Positions 1 to 41,800 of a stretch of 64,000 nt of DNA are shown one piece after another. This stretch comes from Flaccisagitta enflata. Its lineage: Eukaryota; Chaetognatha; Sagittoidea; Aphragmophora. The position numbers were made by a program, and so were the translations under genes. Under the pieces are notes generated by a model. The model ran no database searches, was not told the origin of the DNA, and saw nothing but the letters and a program-made list of their open reading frames with translations. Position 1 is the stretch's first letter, and each line of letters opens with the position of its first letter. Where the stretch lies: positions 13,020,001-13,084,000 of the forward strand of contig OZ231126.1 in NCBI GenBank assembly GCA_965153355.1. Reading direction: 5' to 3'.

Positions 1-192
1 CAGCGTTAACAAAGGGTCGAAAGTTGGGTAATATACATCAATACAGTTATGCTTAGATATATTGCAACGATGCCCTTAGGGTTGTTCTCTGAACTAAGAC
101 ACCACATTTAAACTACTGAATGATCTTTTCAGATTTTGTTTTCATTTTGTTCATTTAAAAAAAAAGTTTGATATGCTCAAACTGTTTAACAG

Positions 193-282
193 GTTTGGCT
201 TTAGTTTCGAATGCCATAAGCAATATATCCAAGCATGACTGCAACATAGAGATTCTGTTCAAAGGGAAGACCAAGTTTGTGC
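193..282 (+). CDS. Unrecognised + strand gene, internal exon (third from last seen)
   Basis: The exon follows an acceptor (TTTAACAG) and ends at a donor (GTGC|GTGAGA). It is read with 2 leading bases, 29 codons and 1 trailing base, and the next exon starts with 2 bases, so the phase fits. The peptide includes AISNISKHDCNIEILFKGK and ends in KTKFV. The split codon gives Arg, followed by LFVFVVCASKLVGVLP, a short hydrophobic stretch that could be the end of a membrane segment. I do not recognise the family. The 5' part of the gene lies left of the window. Confidence 0.5.
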
Positions 283-730
<448 letters not shown>

Positions 731-1029
731 GGTTGTTCGTTTTTGTCGTTTGCGCGTCTAAACTTGTAGGCGTTCTTCCAAATATTGGAGAGGCAGACAG
801 TGGAATGGAAACGATACAAAATGCTGAGAGGCGTCGCGATGTGGTTAATGATCGTCCACGCAGAATGACCATAGAAGTGCCACTTATGAGAAGGAAAAAG
901 GCGGCAATATTTGGAGTGAGGAATGAACGAAGTGATAATGAAGAAAGTTTGCAGGGAAAGATTGGCACTGACTTAAAAAAAATAGAAGATATGATTGAGC
1001 CCACGCCAGTTTCGAGCGACTCATACCTT
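731..1029 (+). CDS. Unrecognised + strand gene, exon with charged cytoplasmic-like region
   Basis: The acceptor is the (CT)n tract ending TTCAG and the donor is TACCTT|GTAAGG. The exon has 2 leading bases and then 99 codons, ending in phase 0, which matches the next exon. After a hydrophobic start the peptide is strongly charged (NAERRRDVVNDRPRRM, PLMRRKKAAIFGVRNERSD, GKIGTDLKKIEDMIEPTP). That is consistent with a cytoplasmic tail following a membrane segment. Base composition is higher in GC than the flanks. Reading through the donor would instead stop at 1153; I prefer splicing because the third exon continues in phase. Function unknown. Confidence 0.55.
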
Positions 1030-1174
1030 GTAAGGATTAGCATCAGATCTTTGCGTTTCAAACACGTTGATTCCCCACATGGAAATGTTGCAAATAAGCA
1101 AAAATGTGACGCAGTTTCTTCCGGGAGTAAACGCGATCACTTTCGAAGACCCTAAAGCAAAAATGATTTTTTAG

Positions 1175-1372
1175 TTAGGATACAAACAAACAATAAAAGA
1201 ACTGTTGATTGACCTCAGTGAAAATTTTCTGGGTATTACTAATTTCATAAAGGACAAAGAATTGAGTTTCTGGATCAAGACTGACAAAAGTGAGCACAGG
1301 ACGAATAGAAGAAATGCGTATAGAAATTCGGGAAATTGTGCAGTGATTTATGATCCATGGGTGATGAAATGA
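1175..1372 (+). CDS. Unrecognised + strand gene, terminal exon
   Basis: The acceptor ATTTTTTAG is followed by 65 codons and a TGA at 1370-1372. It starts in phase 0, as the preceding exon requires. The peptide has an amphipathic, charged character (GYKQTIKELLIDLSENFLG, FIKDKELSFWIKTDKSEH) and ends AVIYDPWVMK. With the two exons upstream it gives at least 194 residues of C-terminus. No clear AATAAA follows. The gene converges on the otopetrin gene read from the other strand. I do not recognise the protein. Confidence 0.5.
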   Translation, partial: LGYKQTIKELLIDLSENFLGITNFIKDKELSFWIKTDKSEHRTNRRNAYRNSGNCAVIYDPWVMK

Positions 1373-1618
1373 TGAAATAATGATTTTCATTGTTGGAGGG
1401 GGTGAATCATTTAAGCACGATATGAATGAACAAAGCGTTTGCGCATGTCGGGCTTAAGGGGAAATGATTTATTGAGATTTGATCATTGCATTACATTATG
1501 AGCGTAGGAGTGAATCAAAATTCGTCATCATTGATTCGGCGAACATATTAATCGAGTGAAATTAGTCACTTTTTCAAGTTGGTTGGTATGATTTTAGATC
1601 TGAACTACTTAACTACTA

Positions 1619-2841
1619 AAGTATGATTTTTTTAGAATGCAACATAAGAAACCTATATATCTCCGTTCCTGAGCATCTTAGCAAGATACGGACTGCACGA
1701 TTGGATAGAGCATGAAAAACTATTTTTTCAATGTTCTTTCTGAAATCATGATGCAATATGACATATCTCTACCACCAAGCCAGTAAAAACATTGTCATCT
1801 TTAACATCTCGAAATTGGCTGTCTGATTCTCCTTCTAAAAAAATGAGGAAGATCAGTTGATCAAACAGACATACACATCTTTCAAACCTTCCGAGGAGCA
1901 TGGATTTCAACCTCAAAGTTTCCGACATGAAAAAATATGCATAAATACACTTTTTTTTTCATTTTGAGACATACAATAACACAGTTCTACACCTAATCAA
2001 GAGAAAAAATGGAGTTGAAACTTGGAAGTGAATCAACAGCCTCTGAGATGTGATAGAATTTGAGTTTTGAAGCTGCAGAGCTATGCACAGTGCCATTTTC
2101 CTGCACTATGCATCATGTCAATCGTGTCTTTAATCGACCCATCAGCATGTTGAATTTTTGGGCTGTTCCAAGCTATGATGACTTCTTTGCCTTTTTTTTT
2201 ATTTCCTTCTTTTTCTTCTTTTTTCAATAATTTTTTCTTTCCTTCTTTTTTTTTCTTTCTCCATTATTTTTTTCTTTCCTCTCTCTGTTTCTTTCTTCCT
2301 CCCTTTTTTTTTCATTTTCTTTTTTTCTTTCTTTTTTTCTTTCATTCTTTCTTTTTTTCTTTCTTTCTTTCTTTCTTTCTTTTTTTTCCTCTCTTCCTTC
2401 CTTCTTTCCTTCCTTCCCTTCCTTTCCCTTCCGACAAGCTCCCATCCCTTCCGAGGAGCGGCGCTCCTTGCTCCTCCATAATGTGTATGTCTGTGATCAA
2501 ATAATTGGTGTTCATGAGGCCAACTGAATCATGACCCAATTTTTTTCTAAAGTCTGTCCAGGAAATCACAGGGAAGCCCCTTGATTGTTAATCATTAAAT
2601 CCTCTGAGCCTCCTCATTCTTTTTGGAGGGAGAATCAGACAGCCAATTTCCTGATGTGAGAGATGTCAATGTTTTTACTGGCATTTTGCTGGAGATACGT
2701 CATATTGCATCATGATGTCAGAAAAACATAGAAAAAACAGTTTTTAGTGCTCTAACCAATGGTGCAATCCGCATCTTGCTACGATGCTCAAGAGCGGAGA
2801 TATATAGGTTTCTTATGTTGCATTCCAAAAAAATCATACTG
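1619..2841. mobile_element. Foldback (TA-flanked) element, 1.2 kb
   Basis: Two arms of about 230 bp (1619-1850 and 2610-2841) are inverted copies of each other. Both contain AGTATGATTTTTTT, then GAATGCAACATAAGAAACC, and inwards the GCAATATGAC and CTGTCTGATTCTCC blocks. TA lies on both outer sides. The spacer holds an uneven (TTTC)n tract at 2180-2435. No coding sequence is seen. The ends suggest a Tc1/mariner-type non-autonomous element. Confidence 0.7.
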
Positions 2842-2877
2842 TATTATGCGAACAAATTGTTTTCTTCCTCGGTTGAG

Positions 2878-3075
2878 CACAGGCAACTCCATAAAAAGCT
2901 TCGTCAGTCCGTCGGTCTGTCTGTCCGTCCGTTAGCACGAGTATAAAAAAAGAAAAACGAGCGATTCGTTGTTGTTTTTCTTTTTTTTTTTTTTTTGGGT
3001 TTGTGTGTGGGATGAGAGGTATATGGTGTAGATGTGAGTTTGAAGCCCCTGCCCATCCGTCCGCAATGATATTGT
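2878..3075 (+). repeat. Family A repeat, degenerate
   Basis: GGCAACTCCATAAAAAGCTTC is followed by GTCCGTCGGTCTGTCTGTCC and, 100 bp on, by CCCCTGCCCATCCGTCCGC, the usual family A order. Both ends are eroded. Confidence 0.5.
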
Positions 3076-3387
3076 GACCCGCATGACTCGTTTTCAGATG
3101 ACGTTAGTTTTCATTGTTTGCGGGGAGAAGCAATCACGTTTAGAAATAGTGAAATGAGGCGCACTGATCGATCTTTTTTTTTTTATCTATTTGCATTTTT
3201 AGCGAGCTAACCTGAATAGATGTACGTCGCCTCTAAAGGGATGATAAACGATTAGTTATCTCTTTACAAGTCAAGTCAAGCCAATCGGACATCAAATCGC
3301 TAGACAGATTCTATCCAAACTTCTGTCTCATCCTGAAATTGCCTAGTTTTTTTTTTTTTTTTTTTTTTTTCTTTGCGGTATCTTCAC

Positions 3388-34281
<30,894 letters not shown>

Positions 34282-34326
34282 TTCTAGTTTTTCATTAACA
34301 CTGACAAGAACAAATATTCATGGACA

Positions 34327-35125
34327 ACAAGGCCGGATACACGGCTAACACCTCTCACAAAATTAAGCGAACTGGGATCAGAACTTGTTCATTATTGAGT
34401 TTTAAGTCCAAAACAGGAGTCCAGGTTAATGCTAATCTAAAAACATGTTATTCCCATGAGGGTACCACAAAAAAAACTTCCAATCTTATCAACTAATAGC
34501 TGTTAATAGCTTTATGAAATGATATCATGCGAATTTCAGGTTTAGTTTAGCTCCAAATTTGTTGCTAAAACCATTCTATTTGTCAAAGGGTTTCAACACT
34601 TTTTGCAGCTGTCACTGATTGTATTTTAGTACTGTTGACTCATTTTCGTCTTTTAGTGAAACAAGAACCTGAGGATAAATGTTTTCGTGCCTTCTCCATG
34701 GTAAATTTTGAGGAGGTTTACGCAGTCTCATCATCAAAAATTTACTCGTCAAAATCAGTCACAATAGTTTACTGGATTTTTGGCATAACAATTTATGAGA
34801 GCCACACACTTTCCCAAGTACACAATTTTGCCCCAGTTTGCGAAAATACTATATTTTAGCTCCCTCTTTGCCAAATTTCAGCCCACTGAATGCATTATTT
34901 CTATTATTTGGATCATTTTGCCAGTTCGTTTAATTATGTGAGAGGTGTTACCCCAGTCGCGTGCGGGTGAGCGAGGGCTGTATTTGCGGTCACTTGATCA
35001 TTTGGGCAGGAGCAGTGAGGCCAAAGACCGCAAAATAAAACTGAATTGTGACGGATGGACCAACGGACGGATGGACGGACAGAACGACCAAGCGGGGTGT
35101 AGAGTCACGTAGCACGCGACTAAAA
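34327..35125 (-). repeat. Family A repeat split by a nested element
   Basis: AACAAGGCCGGATACACGGC (34327) is separated from ACCCCAGTCGCGTGCGGGTG (34950 onward) by a 601-bp insertion. The right part continues TTTGGGCAGGAGCAGTGAGG, (GGAC)n and GGGGTGTAGAGTCACGTAGC, ending GCACGCGACTAAAA. Confidence 0.85.
34348..34948. mobile_element. 601-bp TA-flanked element nested in family A
   Basis: ACACCTCTCACAAAATTAAG with CGAACTGG at the left is matched by the inverted CCAGTTCG and TTTAATTATGTGAGAGGTGT at the right, with TA on both sides. Intact family A copies read CGGCTACCCCAG at this point, proving a TA target. It is just upstream of the otopetrin start. Confidence 0.85.
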
Positions 35126-36652
35126 ATTCAATAAGCTTACAAAACGATGCATATGACTGCACATGAAAGAGTAGACACACATGTAAATAGCGGAAGATCA
35201 AAGTAAAGATCTCTTTGCAATGTGTTTTTTTTCTTTTTTTTGACAATTGCAGATACTGAAAAGGGAAAACAACTTATTCCATGCTGTTTTGGATTTCAAC
35301 TTGGAGCACAATCAGTTGTCTTTCGCGTTGATTACATTCAATTTGGATAATTTGGATTAGGGTTTTCAACCCCGTACATGCTAATAGAAATCTGGAGGTT
35401 GCTTTTCTTTTCCATCGCGATGCAACGATTTGATCTGCGGTTTCATATCTATGTTATCTATTTGGTCCGGATGTCGGCTGCTCTTTAATATCGCAATTAA
35501 AAAATCAGTAGTGAGCACAAGTTCCCAATTACCCTGAAAAATTGAGACACAAACGGCGATTGAAAGAGTTTTTTCAATTTGTTTTCTCGATTAGTGGCCA
35601 GTTTAAAATCGGTCATTATCGTTATTAAATTTTACTTTTAAGAGGAGAGGAATAAAGTGGAAAACGAATGAGCAGTGATGAAAAGAGGGATTAAAGGAAG
35701 TATTAAGGGAGGGAGGTCGAAATTGATACCCTCCAAGGAGAATTCCTCGAAAGCCGGATCAAGGCACTGAAGGATGAATGTTGGCCGCAACACGCCTCCT
35801 TATACGATTACAACCATTGAAAACGACTTACTAATTTCATCTGTTAACAATATTGGTATTATAAGAAAAGAATGTTTTAGAAGAGACAAATGATTTTAAT
35901 CCATAATAGTCAATCAGTAAAATACAAATTAAACAAGGCAAGATACACGGTAATCCATTTGCGAATGGTTAGGCAGGAGCAGTAATCCAAATGATATGCC
36001 GGGGTAGGCGGGAGGATGCCATCGTCAAGGTCCAGGGGTAGAATGCTAAAATATGGGGTGCCTGCCTAAAACTCCTAAAGAAAATCCCTAAGAGCCCGCG
36101 GGGAGAGTGTACTGAGAAAGAGAACCAAACTAAGCAAATGATACATGATACATGATACATTTTTGATGTAATGTTGTCCACTGTCATGATATAGCCCCAA
36201 TCAAGACCCTAAGACCTAATGAATCCGTCATCTCTGCATAACTAGCCCAAGACGGGGGGGGGGGGGGGAGATCCTAAGAATGAAGTCAATCCTAAGGGGA
36301 CAGAGGTGATATCCAAATGGACATCTTGCTCAGGGAGAATGAGACGCCAGGGGAAGGGGAGTGGCCTCTCCCAGACTGCAGTCACACCTCCCTTAAGTAG
36401 GCCAAAGTGGAGGAGATGAAGCCACGGAAGAGGAGGTCCAAAGGCAACAGCCAAAGAGAAGGAGAAGGTAGGGCAAAGCCGGCAAGGGAAAGGGAAGGAC
36501 CCAACCCAGATATCAGAGAGGGTAAGAAGGGGAAATGCGCGGCACTACAGTTGCTCCCCCTCACGCTGAGACAATGTCCTCAGCGTCAAAATGAGTAGCT
36601 AATCCTAAGACGAAGAGACCCCCATTCCTATCACTAACAAAATATCAAATAA
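35126..36652. other. No gene seen
   Basis: Unique-looking AT-rich sequence, with a GC-richer part at 35950-36600 containing a run of about 15 G (36254). Open frames there are short, overlap on both strands and show no motif. Confidence 0.5.
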
Positions 36653-37284
36653 TAGTCGCAAAAGCGTTAGGTGGTCAGCGGTACCCGTTGCCCCTGTGAG
36701 TGTATGTGGGTGTGAGGTGGTTAGAGGGGCAGCGGCCCCGAAGGGACCGATGACCTATGCTGTTTTTATTTGGGCCTCAAGGATGGAATTAAGGCCTGGA
36801 GGCTGGAATTGGGGCCTTGAGGCTTGGATTAGGGCCTTGAGGATGGGATTCAAGCTTTGAGGCTGAGATTTGAGCTTCGAGGCTGAGATTTGAGCTTTAA
36901 GGCTGGGATTTGAGCTTTGAGGTTGGGATTTGAGCTTCCGGGCTTGGATTTGAGCTTGGAAGCTGGTATTTGAGCTTCGAGGCTAGGATTTGAGCTTCAA
37001 GGCTGGGATTTGTGCCTTGAGACTGGGATTTGAGCCTAAGGGCTGGGATTAGAGCCTCGAGGCTGGGATTTTAGCCTGGAGACTGAGATTTGAGCCTCAA
37101 GGCTGGGATTTGAGCTTTGAAGCAGGGATTTGAGCCTCGAAGCTAGGATTTGGGTCTCGAGACTAGGATTTGGGCCTTGAGGGGGGGGGGGACGGAGAAG
37201 AAGAAGAAGAAGAAGGAGAAGAAGGAGAAATTTCCCCTATGTGTGAAAGCATAGGTCATCGGCCCCTTCGGGGCCGCTGCCCAA
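36653..37284. mobile_element. Family B element, most complete copy
   Basis: The head AGTCGCAAAAGCGTTAGGTG is followed by GCAGCGGCCCCGAAGGGACC and GATGACCTATGC. The body (36770-37190) is a 19-20 bp minisatellite, GAGGCTGGGATTTGAGCCT-like. Then come a poly-G run, (GAA)n, CCCCTATGTGTGAAAGCATA, GGTCATCGGCCCCTTCGGGG and CCGCTGCCCAAAA. The termini are inverted copies of each other. Confidence 0.85.
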
Positions 37285-37355
37285 AAAGCTTCAAAATTAC
37301 AGTCCCCGACTGGGGACTGTAATTTTTGAAGCTTTCTCGTTGCGTAAACGCAACT
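37285..37355. other. Two adjacent hairpins
   Basis: AAAGCTTCAAAATTACAGTC-CCC, a GAC loop, then the complement to 37335: a 23-bp stem with one bulged base. It is followed by GTTGCGTAAACGCAAC (37339-37354), a 6-bp stem with a TAAA loop. Confidence 0.9.
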
Positions 37356-37562
37356 TGATGAGATACACGACAAGAGCAATTTCAAGAGAAAAAAAAAAGA
37401 TATTCAATAATGCCCCAATGATGACAAAACCTGATAATGATAACAATAGCGGATGATGTTGATGACAACAATGAATGATAATGACCACAAAAATCTAAGA
37501 AAGAAAACCCTAAAAATATCCCCCCCCCCCAAAAAAAAAACAAACCAGTCGCTCAAGGGCAA

Positions 37563-38150
37563 TATGTGGTCAGCGATACCTGTTGCCCTGCTTTGTATGT
37601 TGGTGATTGAAGGTGATGGGTAGCAGGGCAGCGGCCCCGAAGGGGACGATGTCCTGTAGAACACAGGGGGACTTTCGTTCATTGGTCCGTCTGGGATTTG
37701 AGCCTTGAGGCTGTGATTTGAGCCTTGAGGCTGTGATTCGAGCCTTGAGGCTGTGATTTGAGCCTTGGGGCTGGGATTTGAGCCTGGAGGCTGGAATTTG
37801 AGCCTGGAGGCTGGAATTTGAGCCTGGAGGCTGGAATTTGAGCCTTGAGGCTGGGATTTGAGCCTTGATTCCGGGACTTGGGCCTTGAAGCGTAGATTTA
37901 AGTCTCAAGCCTGGGATTTGAGCCTCAAGGCTGGGAGTTGAGCCATGAGGCTGGAATCTGAGCCTCGAGGCTGGAATCTGAGCCTCAAGGGTGGGATTTG
38001 AGCCTCTAGGCTGGGATTTGAGCCTCTAGGCTGGGATTTGAGCCTCTAGGCTGGGATTTGAGCCTCAAGGCTGGGATTTGAGCCTCTAGGCTGGGATTTG
38101 AGCCTCTAGGCTGGGATTTGAGCCTCGAGGCTGGGGGGGGGGGGGGACGG
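37563..38150. mobile_element. Family B element, CCTGT/ACAGG subtype
   Basis: GATACCTGTTGCCCTGC leads to GGGCAGCGGCCCCGAAGGGG, GATGTCCTGTAGAACACAGG and a minisatellite of GCTGGGATTTGAGCCTCAAG-type units (37687-38135) ending in a run of about 13 G. The right end is not the usual hairpin but GGACGGACGCACTGGGGCGC. Confidence 0.75.
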
Positions 38151-38285
38151 ACGCACTGGGGCGCTTGCTCGGCGTTCAAATTTTTGTGGGCACCTCACCG
38201 GCTCAGAACACGGTCCACTTACCACAGAAACCCCACAGTTTCAATGAAAATTACCTCTGATTAATACCGGCATCCCGCAGCAAGG
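38140..38285. repeat. Inverted repeat, left arm (partner 40720-40860)
   Basis: GGGGCGCTTGCTCGGCG, GGGCACCTCACCGGCT and CCCCACAGTTTC recur as reverse complements at 40860-40720 (CGCCGAGCAAGCGCCCC, AGCCGGTGAGGTGCCC). Confidence 0.8.
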
Positions 38286-38425
38286 TTATTGATAAGATGT
38301 AGCGCCATCACTTTTTTCTTTTCATTGTTGCGCTTGTTCCATCAGTTGGTTGTATATATTTGTAAAAATCTGATAGTCCGTGGCTTTTTCACGAAAAAAG
38401 CGGCACCACTCTAATTATTCATTCA

Positions 38426-38632
38426 ATCATTCATCCGTTCATTTATTCATTCATTCATTCATTCATTCATTCATTCATTCATTCATTCATTCATTCATTC
38501 ATTCATTCATTTATTAGTTCGTTTTTTCATTCATTCATTCATTCATTCATTCATTCATTCATTCATTCATTCGTTCATTCATTCATTCATTCATTCATTC
38601 ATTCATTCATTCATTCATTCATTCATTCATTC
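38426..38632. repeat. (ATTC)n microsatellite
   Basis: About 50 ATTC units with a short TTTATTAGTTCG interruption near 38510. Confidence 0.97.
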
Positions 38633-38639
38633 AGTAAAT

Positions 38640-39227
38640 CAATCAGAAATAATGTTCATTAATACATTGCCATTCAGCAAGGCAAATATACTGCTTATTA
38701 CCTGGCTTTTTTTTATGTCCGCATCTTTTTCATCATTATCCTCAAAGCATGCATGTCTAGCATCTTCTTAAACATCTTTGACATCATCAAATGCCTCACC
38801 ATCGTCAATGTCATAAGCAATAGTCGATAGCTTCATGCTTCACCATCACTAGCTACTTTGTCTTCATTATCATTATCATCATCGTCGCCATTGTCATCGT
38901 CATCACCTTCATGCAAGAATATAATTGTCATAGTGCAACTTTCTATACTACCTAGAGCAAGAGTCTTCGTTCACCTGGGCTAAAAACTCATTTTGTCATA
39001 AACTTTATAGTTTTGAGAAAATCCAAAATAGAGATCAGACTAAAATATCTTTTTTTAATTTACTTTCTTTGCGACTGCATGATCGATATTCCAAATCTTT
39101 TGATTTTCAGCTTTAACCTCGTTCTTTGTCTGCAAAAATTGTTTCCCAACATAGGTCGGCAATTGTGACTGTTGAAAGTTGGACGGTCCCCAAAACAGGG
39201 AGCTGCGTAAATGAATAATGAGGGAAA
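38640..39227. other. No gene seen
   Basis: AT-rich sequence with (CAT)n-like runs (38870-38900). Open frames are short and lack motifs. Confidence 0.5.
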
Positions 39228-39315
39228 ACAAGGCCGGATACACGGCCCTTATTGCGTGCGGGTGGGCAGGAGCAGTGCAGGAGAAGATCACTGGGACATT
39301 TAGGCAGGAGCAATA
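39228..39315 (-). repeat. Family A repeat, partial
   Basis: AACAAGGCCGGATACACGGC, GCGTGCGGGTGGGCAGGAGC and TTTAGGCAGGAGCAATAAGG. The palindromic end is missing and family B follows. Confidence 0.75.
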
Positions 39316-39339
39316 AGGTGGATGTGTGGTGGTAAGAGG

Positions 39340-40004
39340 GGCAGCTTAGTATGTTAGGAGCTTCATGGCCGGGATTTGAGCCTCAAAACTTGGATTCGAG
39401 CCTCAAGGCTGGAATTTGAGCTTCAAGCCTAGGATTAGAGCTTCAACTTCAACGCCTTCAAGGATGGGGTTTGAGCCTCAGGACTAGGATTTGGGGCCTA
39501 ATGACTGAGATTTGAGCCTGAAGACTAGTATTTGAGTGTCAGGCCTGGGATTCGAGTCTCAAGGCTGGAATTTGGGTCTCAAGGCTGGTGTCTAGGCCCC
39601 TAGCCTAAATTTGAGCTTCAAGGTTGTTATTTGAGCTCAAGCCTAGGATTTCAGCTTCAAGTTAGAATTTCAGCCTCAAGGCTGGGATTTAAGCCTCAGG
39701 GCTGATATTTGAGCCTCAGGTCTAGAATTTGAGCCTCAAGGCTGAGATCTGAGCCTAAAGGATGGGATTTGAGCCTAAAGGATGGGATTTGAGCCTTAAG
39801 ACTGAGAGTTGAGCCTCAAGGCTTGGATTTGAGTCCCAGGGCTGGGGTTTGAGCCTTAAGGCTGGAATTTGAGCCTCGAGGATGGGTTTTCAGTTTCGAA
39901 GGGGGGGGGGGACAGACAGAGGAGAAGGAGAAGAAAAAAAAAATTGCCCTATATGTGAAAGCATAGATCATCGGCCCTTTTGGGGCCGCTGCCAAAAAAG
40001 CGGC
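39340..40004. mobile_element. Family B element with eroded left end
   Basis: The minisatellite body of GCTGGGATTTGAGCCTCAAG-like units (39355-39895) is followed by a G run and TATGTGAAAGCATAGATCATCG. The terminal hairpin here reads GGCCCTTTTGGGGCCGCTGC, the loop being TTTT in place of TTCG. Confidence 0.8.
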
Positions 40005-40009
40005 CCAAC

Positions 40010-40073
40010 CAATTAACCAACCGACCAACCAACTGACATAGTGGGGTGTAGAGTCGCGTAGCATGCAACTAAA
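40010..40073 (-). repeat. Family A tail
   Basis: (CCAA)n and CCGACCAACC, then GTGGGGTGTAGAGTCGCGTA and GCATGCAACTAAAA. It abuts the family B terminus on its left. Confidence 0.75.
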
Positions 40074-40719
40074 AAGAAAAAAGATATAGCAATGCTGGAA
40101 ATGTGACATTGACAATGCCGTCAAACTTTAGAACCTTTTTTAAATGAACAATCTAAACGCTTCCTCCCATGTTTATAGAGCGTGTCAGGAATTGTTAAAG
40201 CATCAAGTTTTAATTCTATAGAGGCATTCATATCATCTCTTTAATTAGCGGGTTTATCTGTTAATAAGTCTGTGAATCTGTTGTGCTCAAGAAGATGTGT
40301 GCCAGTCCAACGGGCTTTATCCTCTAAATAATGGAAATGCTTTGAATAAGCGGAGTGAATATGTTAACTGACCCTGCCCAAGTATTTCAATCAGTTTACT
40401 ATCACTAACCCTGCCCGCCCTTACAATACAAAGGTTTGAGTAAATTCAGTCTTATCATAAGGAATGCATTGATTATGGAGAAACCACTATCTATTGGCTT
40501 GGTGAGTGCAGCCCTCAAGCCATAAGCACTTGGGCAGGATCAGCTATGTTTAAAGTGTATCAAGCATTTGGGCAGGGGAGGCCCCAAAATCCTATTTTTT
40601 CCCAAAAATGAGCTACAATCTGATGAACGGCCTGTTACTTTCAAAAATGAAGTCGAGTGTGGAAGAGTTGTTTGCATGCCTTTAAGTCATTTTTTTCTAT
40701 ATCAAAGCAATCCAAAAAG

Positions 40720-40860
40720 TTTGCTGCGGGCTGCCGGTATTAACCTGAGATCATTTTCCGTGAAACTGTGGGGTTTTTGTGGATAATGGAACATTCTCTT
40801 AGCCGGTGAGGTGCCCAAAAAAATTTTGGCGCCGAGCAAGCGCCCCAGGACGCACGCATG
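40720..40860. repeat. Inverted repeat, right arm
   Basis: Reverse complement of 38140-38285. It runs directly into a family B terminus at 40864, as the left arm does, so a 2.4-kb segment is enclosed by matching ends. Confidence 0.8.
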
Positions 40861-40863
40861 GAC

Positions 40864-40928
40864 GGACGAACGAACGAAAGTCCCCCTGTGTTCTACAGGA
40901 CATCGTCCCCTTCGGGGCCGCTGCCCAA
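40864..40928 (-). repeat. Family B terminus (CCTGT/ACAGG subtype)
   Basis: GAAAGTCCCCCTGTGTTCTA, CAGGACATCGTCCCCTTCGG and GGCCGCTGCCCAAAA. A family A tail with GTCGCGTGTCTGCGAC follows at about 40975-41020. Confidence 0.8.
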
Positions 40929-41020
40929 AAAACGCTTGCAATTCAGAAATGTTACAGAGAGATGGACAGAACAATGGTTCGACTGACACAGCAAGGTGTA
41001 GAGTCGCGTGTCTGCGACTT

Positions 41021-41492
41021 AAAAAAACTTCTTCTTAAACAAGTAAACAATATGGCTCAGTAAACTAATGGGTACTGGGGCTTAGGGCTTAGGGCAGCCT
41101 TCTCACAAAAAACACAAAGGCGCTTTCAAAAAATGCAGGACACCAACCAACAAATAGGAAACATTGAGTCTTTTAATGCTTATTGACTTGCCTTGCCGTT
41201 CAGGCACTTTCATCCTCCAGTGCAAAAAGGGATCTCTCAGACCTCACATCTAACCAAGGTTTGAGCCCGACTCTAAATGACATCTTAGATGACCCAATTT
41301 ACTCTTTATGTTTACTTAGTGATCGACCTCGGAAACGGTCGTTGGACTGATGAGTCGATAATCACGTCTTTTGTATGCAGGCAACGTCTCGATATCATCT
41401 TCCGTGTTTTATATTTACACGCGCTTCATTAAAAAAATCTATCTTAGAATACAGAAGTGTTACTTGGAATGTGTGCACAGGACGTTTGAATT
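41021..41492. other. No gene seen
   Basis: Mixed sequence with no credible exon. It separates the family B terminus from a full family A copy. Confidence 0.45.
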
Positions 41493-41693
41493 CAACAAGG
41501 CTGCATATACGGCTACCCCAGACGCGTGTGGGTGGGCAGGGGTCATATTCGAGGTCACCAGAGCGTTTGGGCAGGAACAGTGAGGTAAAAGACCGCCAAA
41601 ACATAAAAAAAGTAAAACTTGACGGACCAACCAACCAACCAACCAACTGATGGACGGACAAAACGGGGTGGAAAGTCACGTAGCATGCGACTG
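41493..41693 (-). repeat. Family A repeat, full length
   Basis: AACAAGGCTGCATATACGGC, TACCCCAGACGCGTGTGGGT, TTTGGGCAGGAACAGTGAGG, (CCAA)n, GATGGACGGACAAAACGGGG and GTCACGTAGCATGCGACTG. The order and spacing match 20643-20830 inverted. Confidence 0.88.
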
Positions 41694-41800
41694 AAAAATT
41701 CTATGAAAATTGGAGAGCAGTGATTATCGAGGTGCGTGTGAATGAAAAGAAAACGGTATGCATAAAATTGTAATTTCAAAGACCGGTTTATCTTTTATTT

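Noticed and set aside
1180-1390. - strand frame at 1175-1390 as the missing otopetrin C-terminal exon
   Set aside because: No KPGRE-type or final-segment motif, and the + strand of the same DNA forms an in-phase terminal exon.
36407-36598. Charged 63-codon frame as a retroelement or host gene
   Set aside because: Overlapped by equally long frames on the other strand, no protease, polymerase or zinc-knuckle motif.
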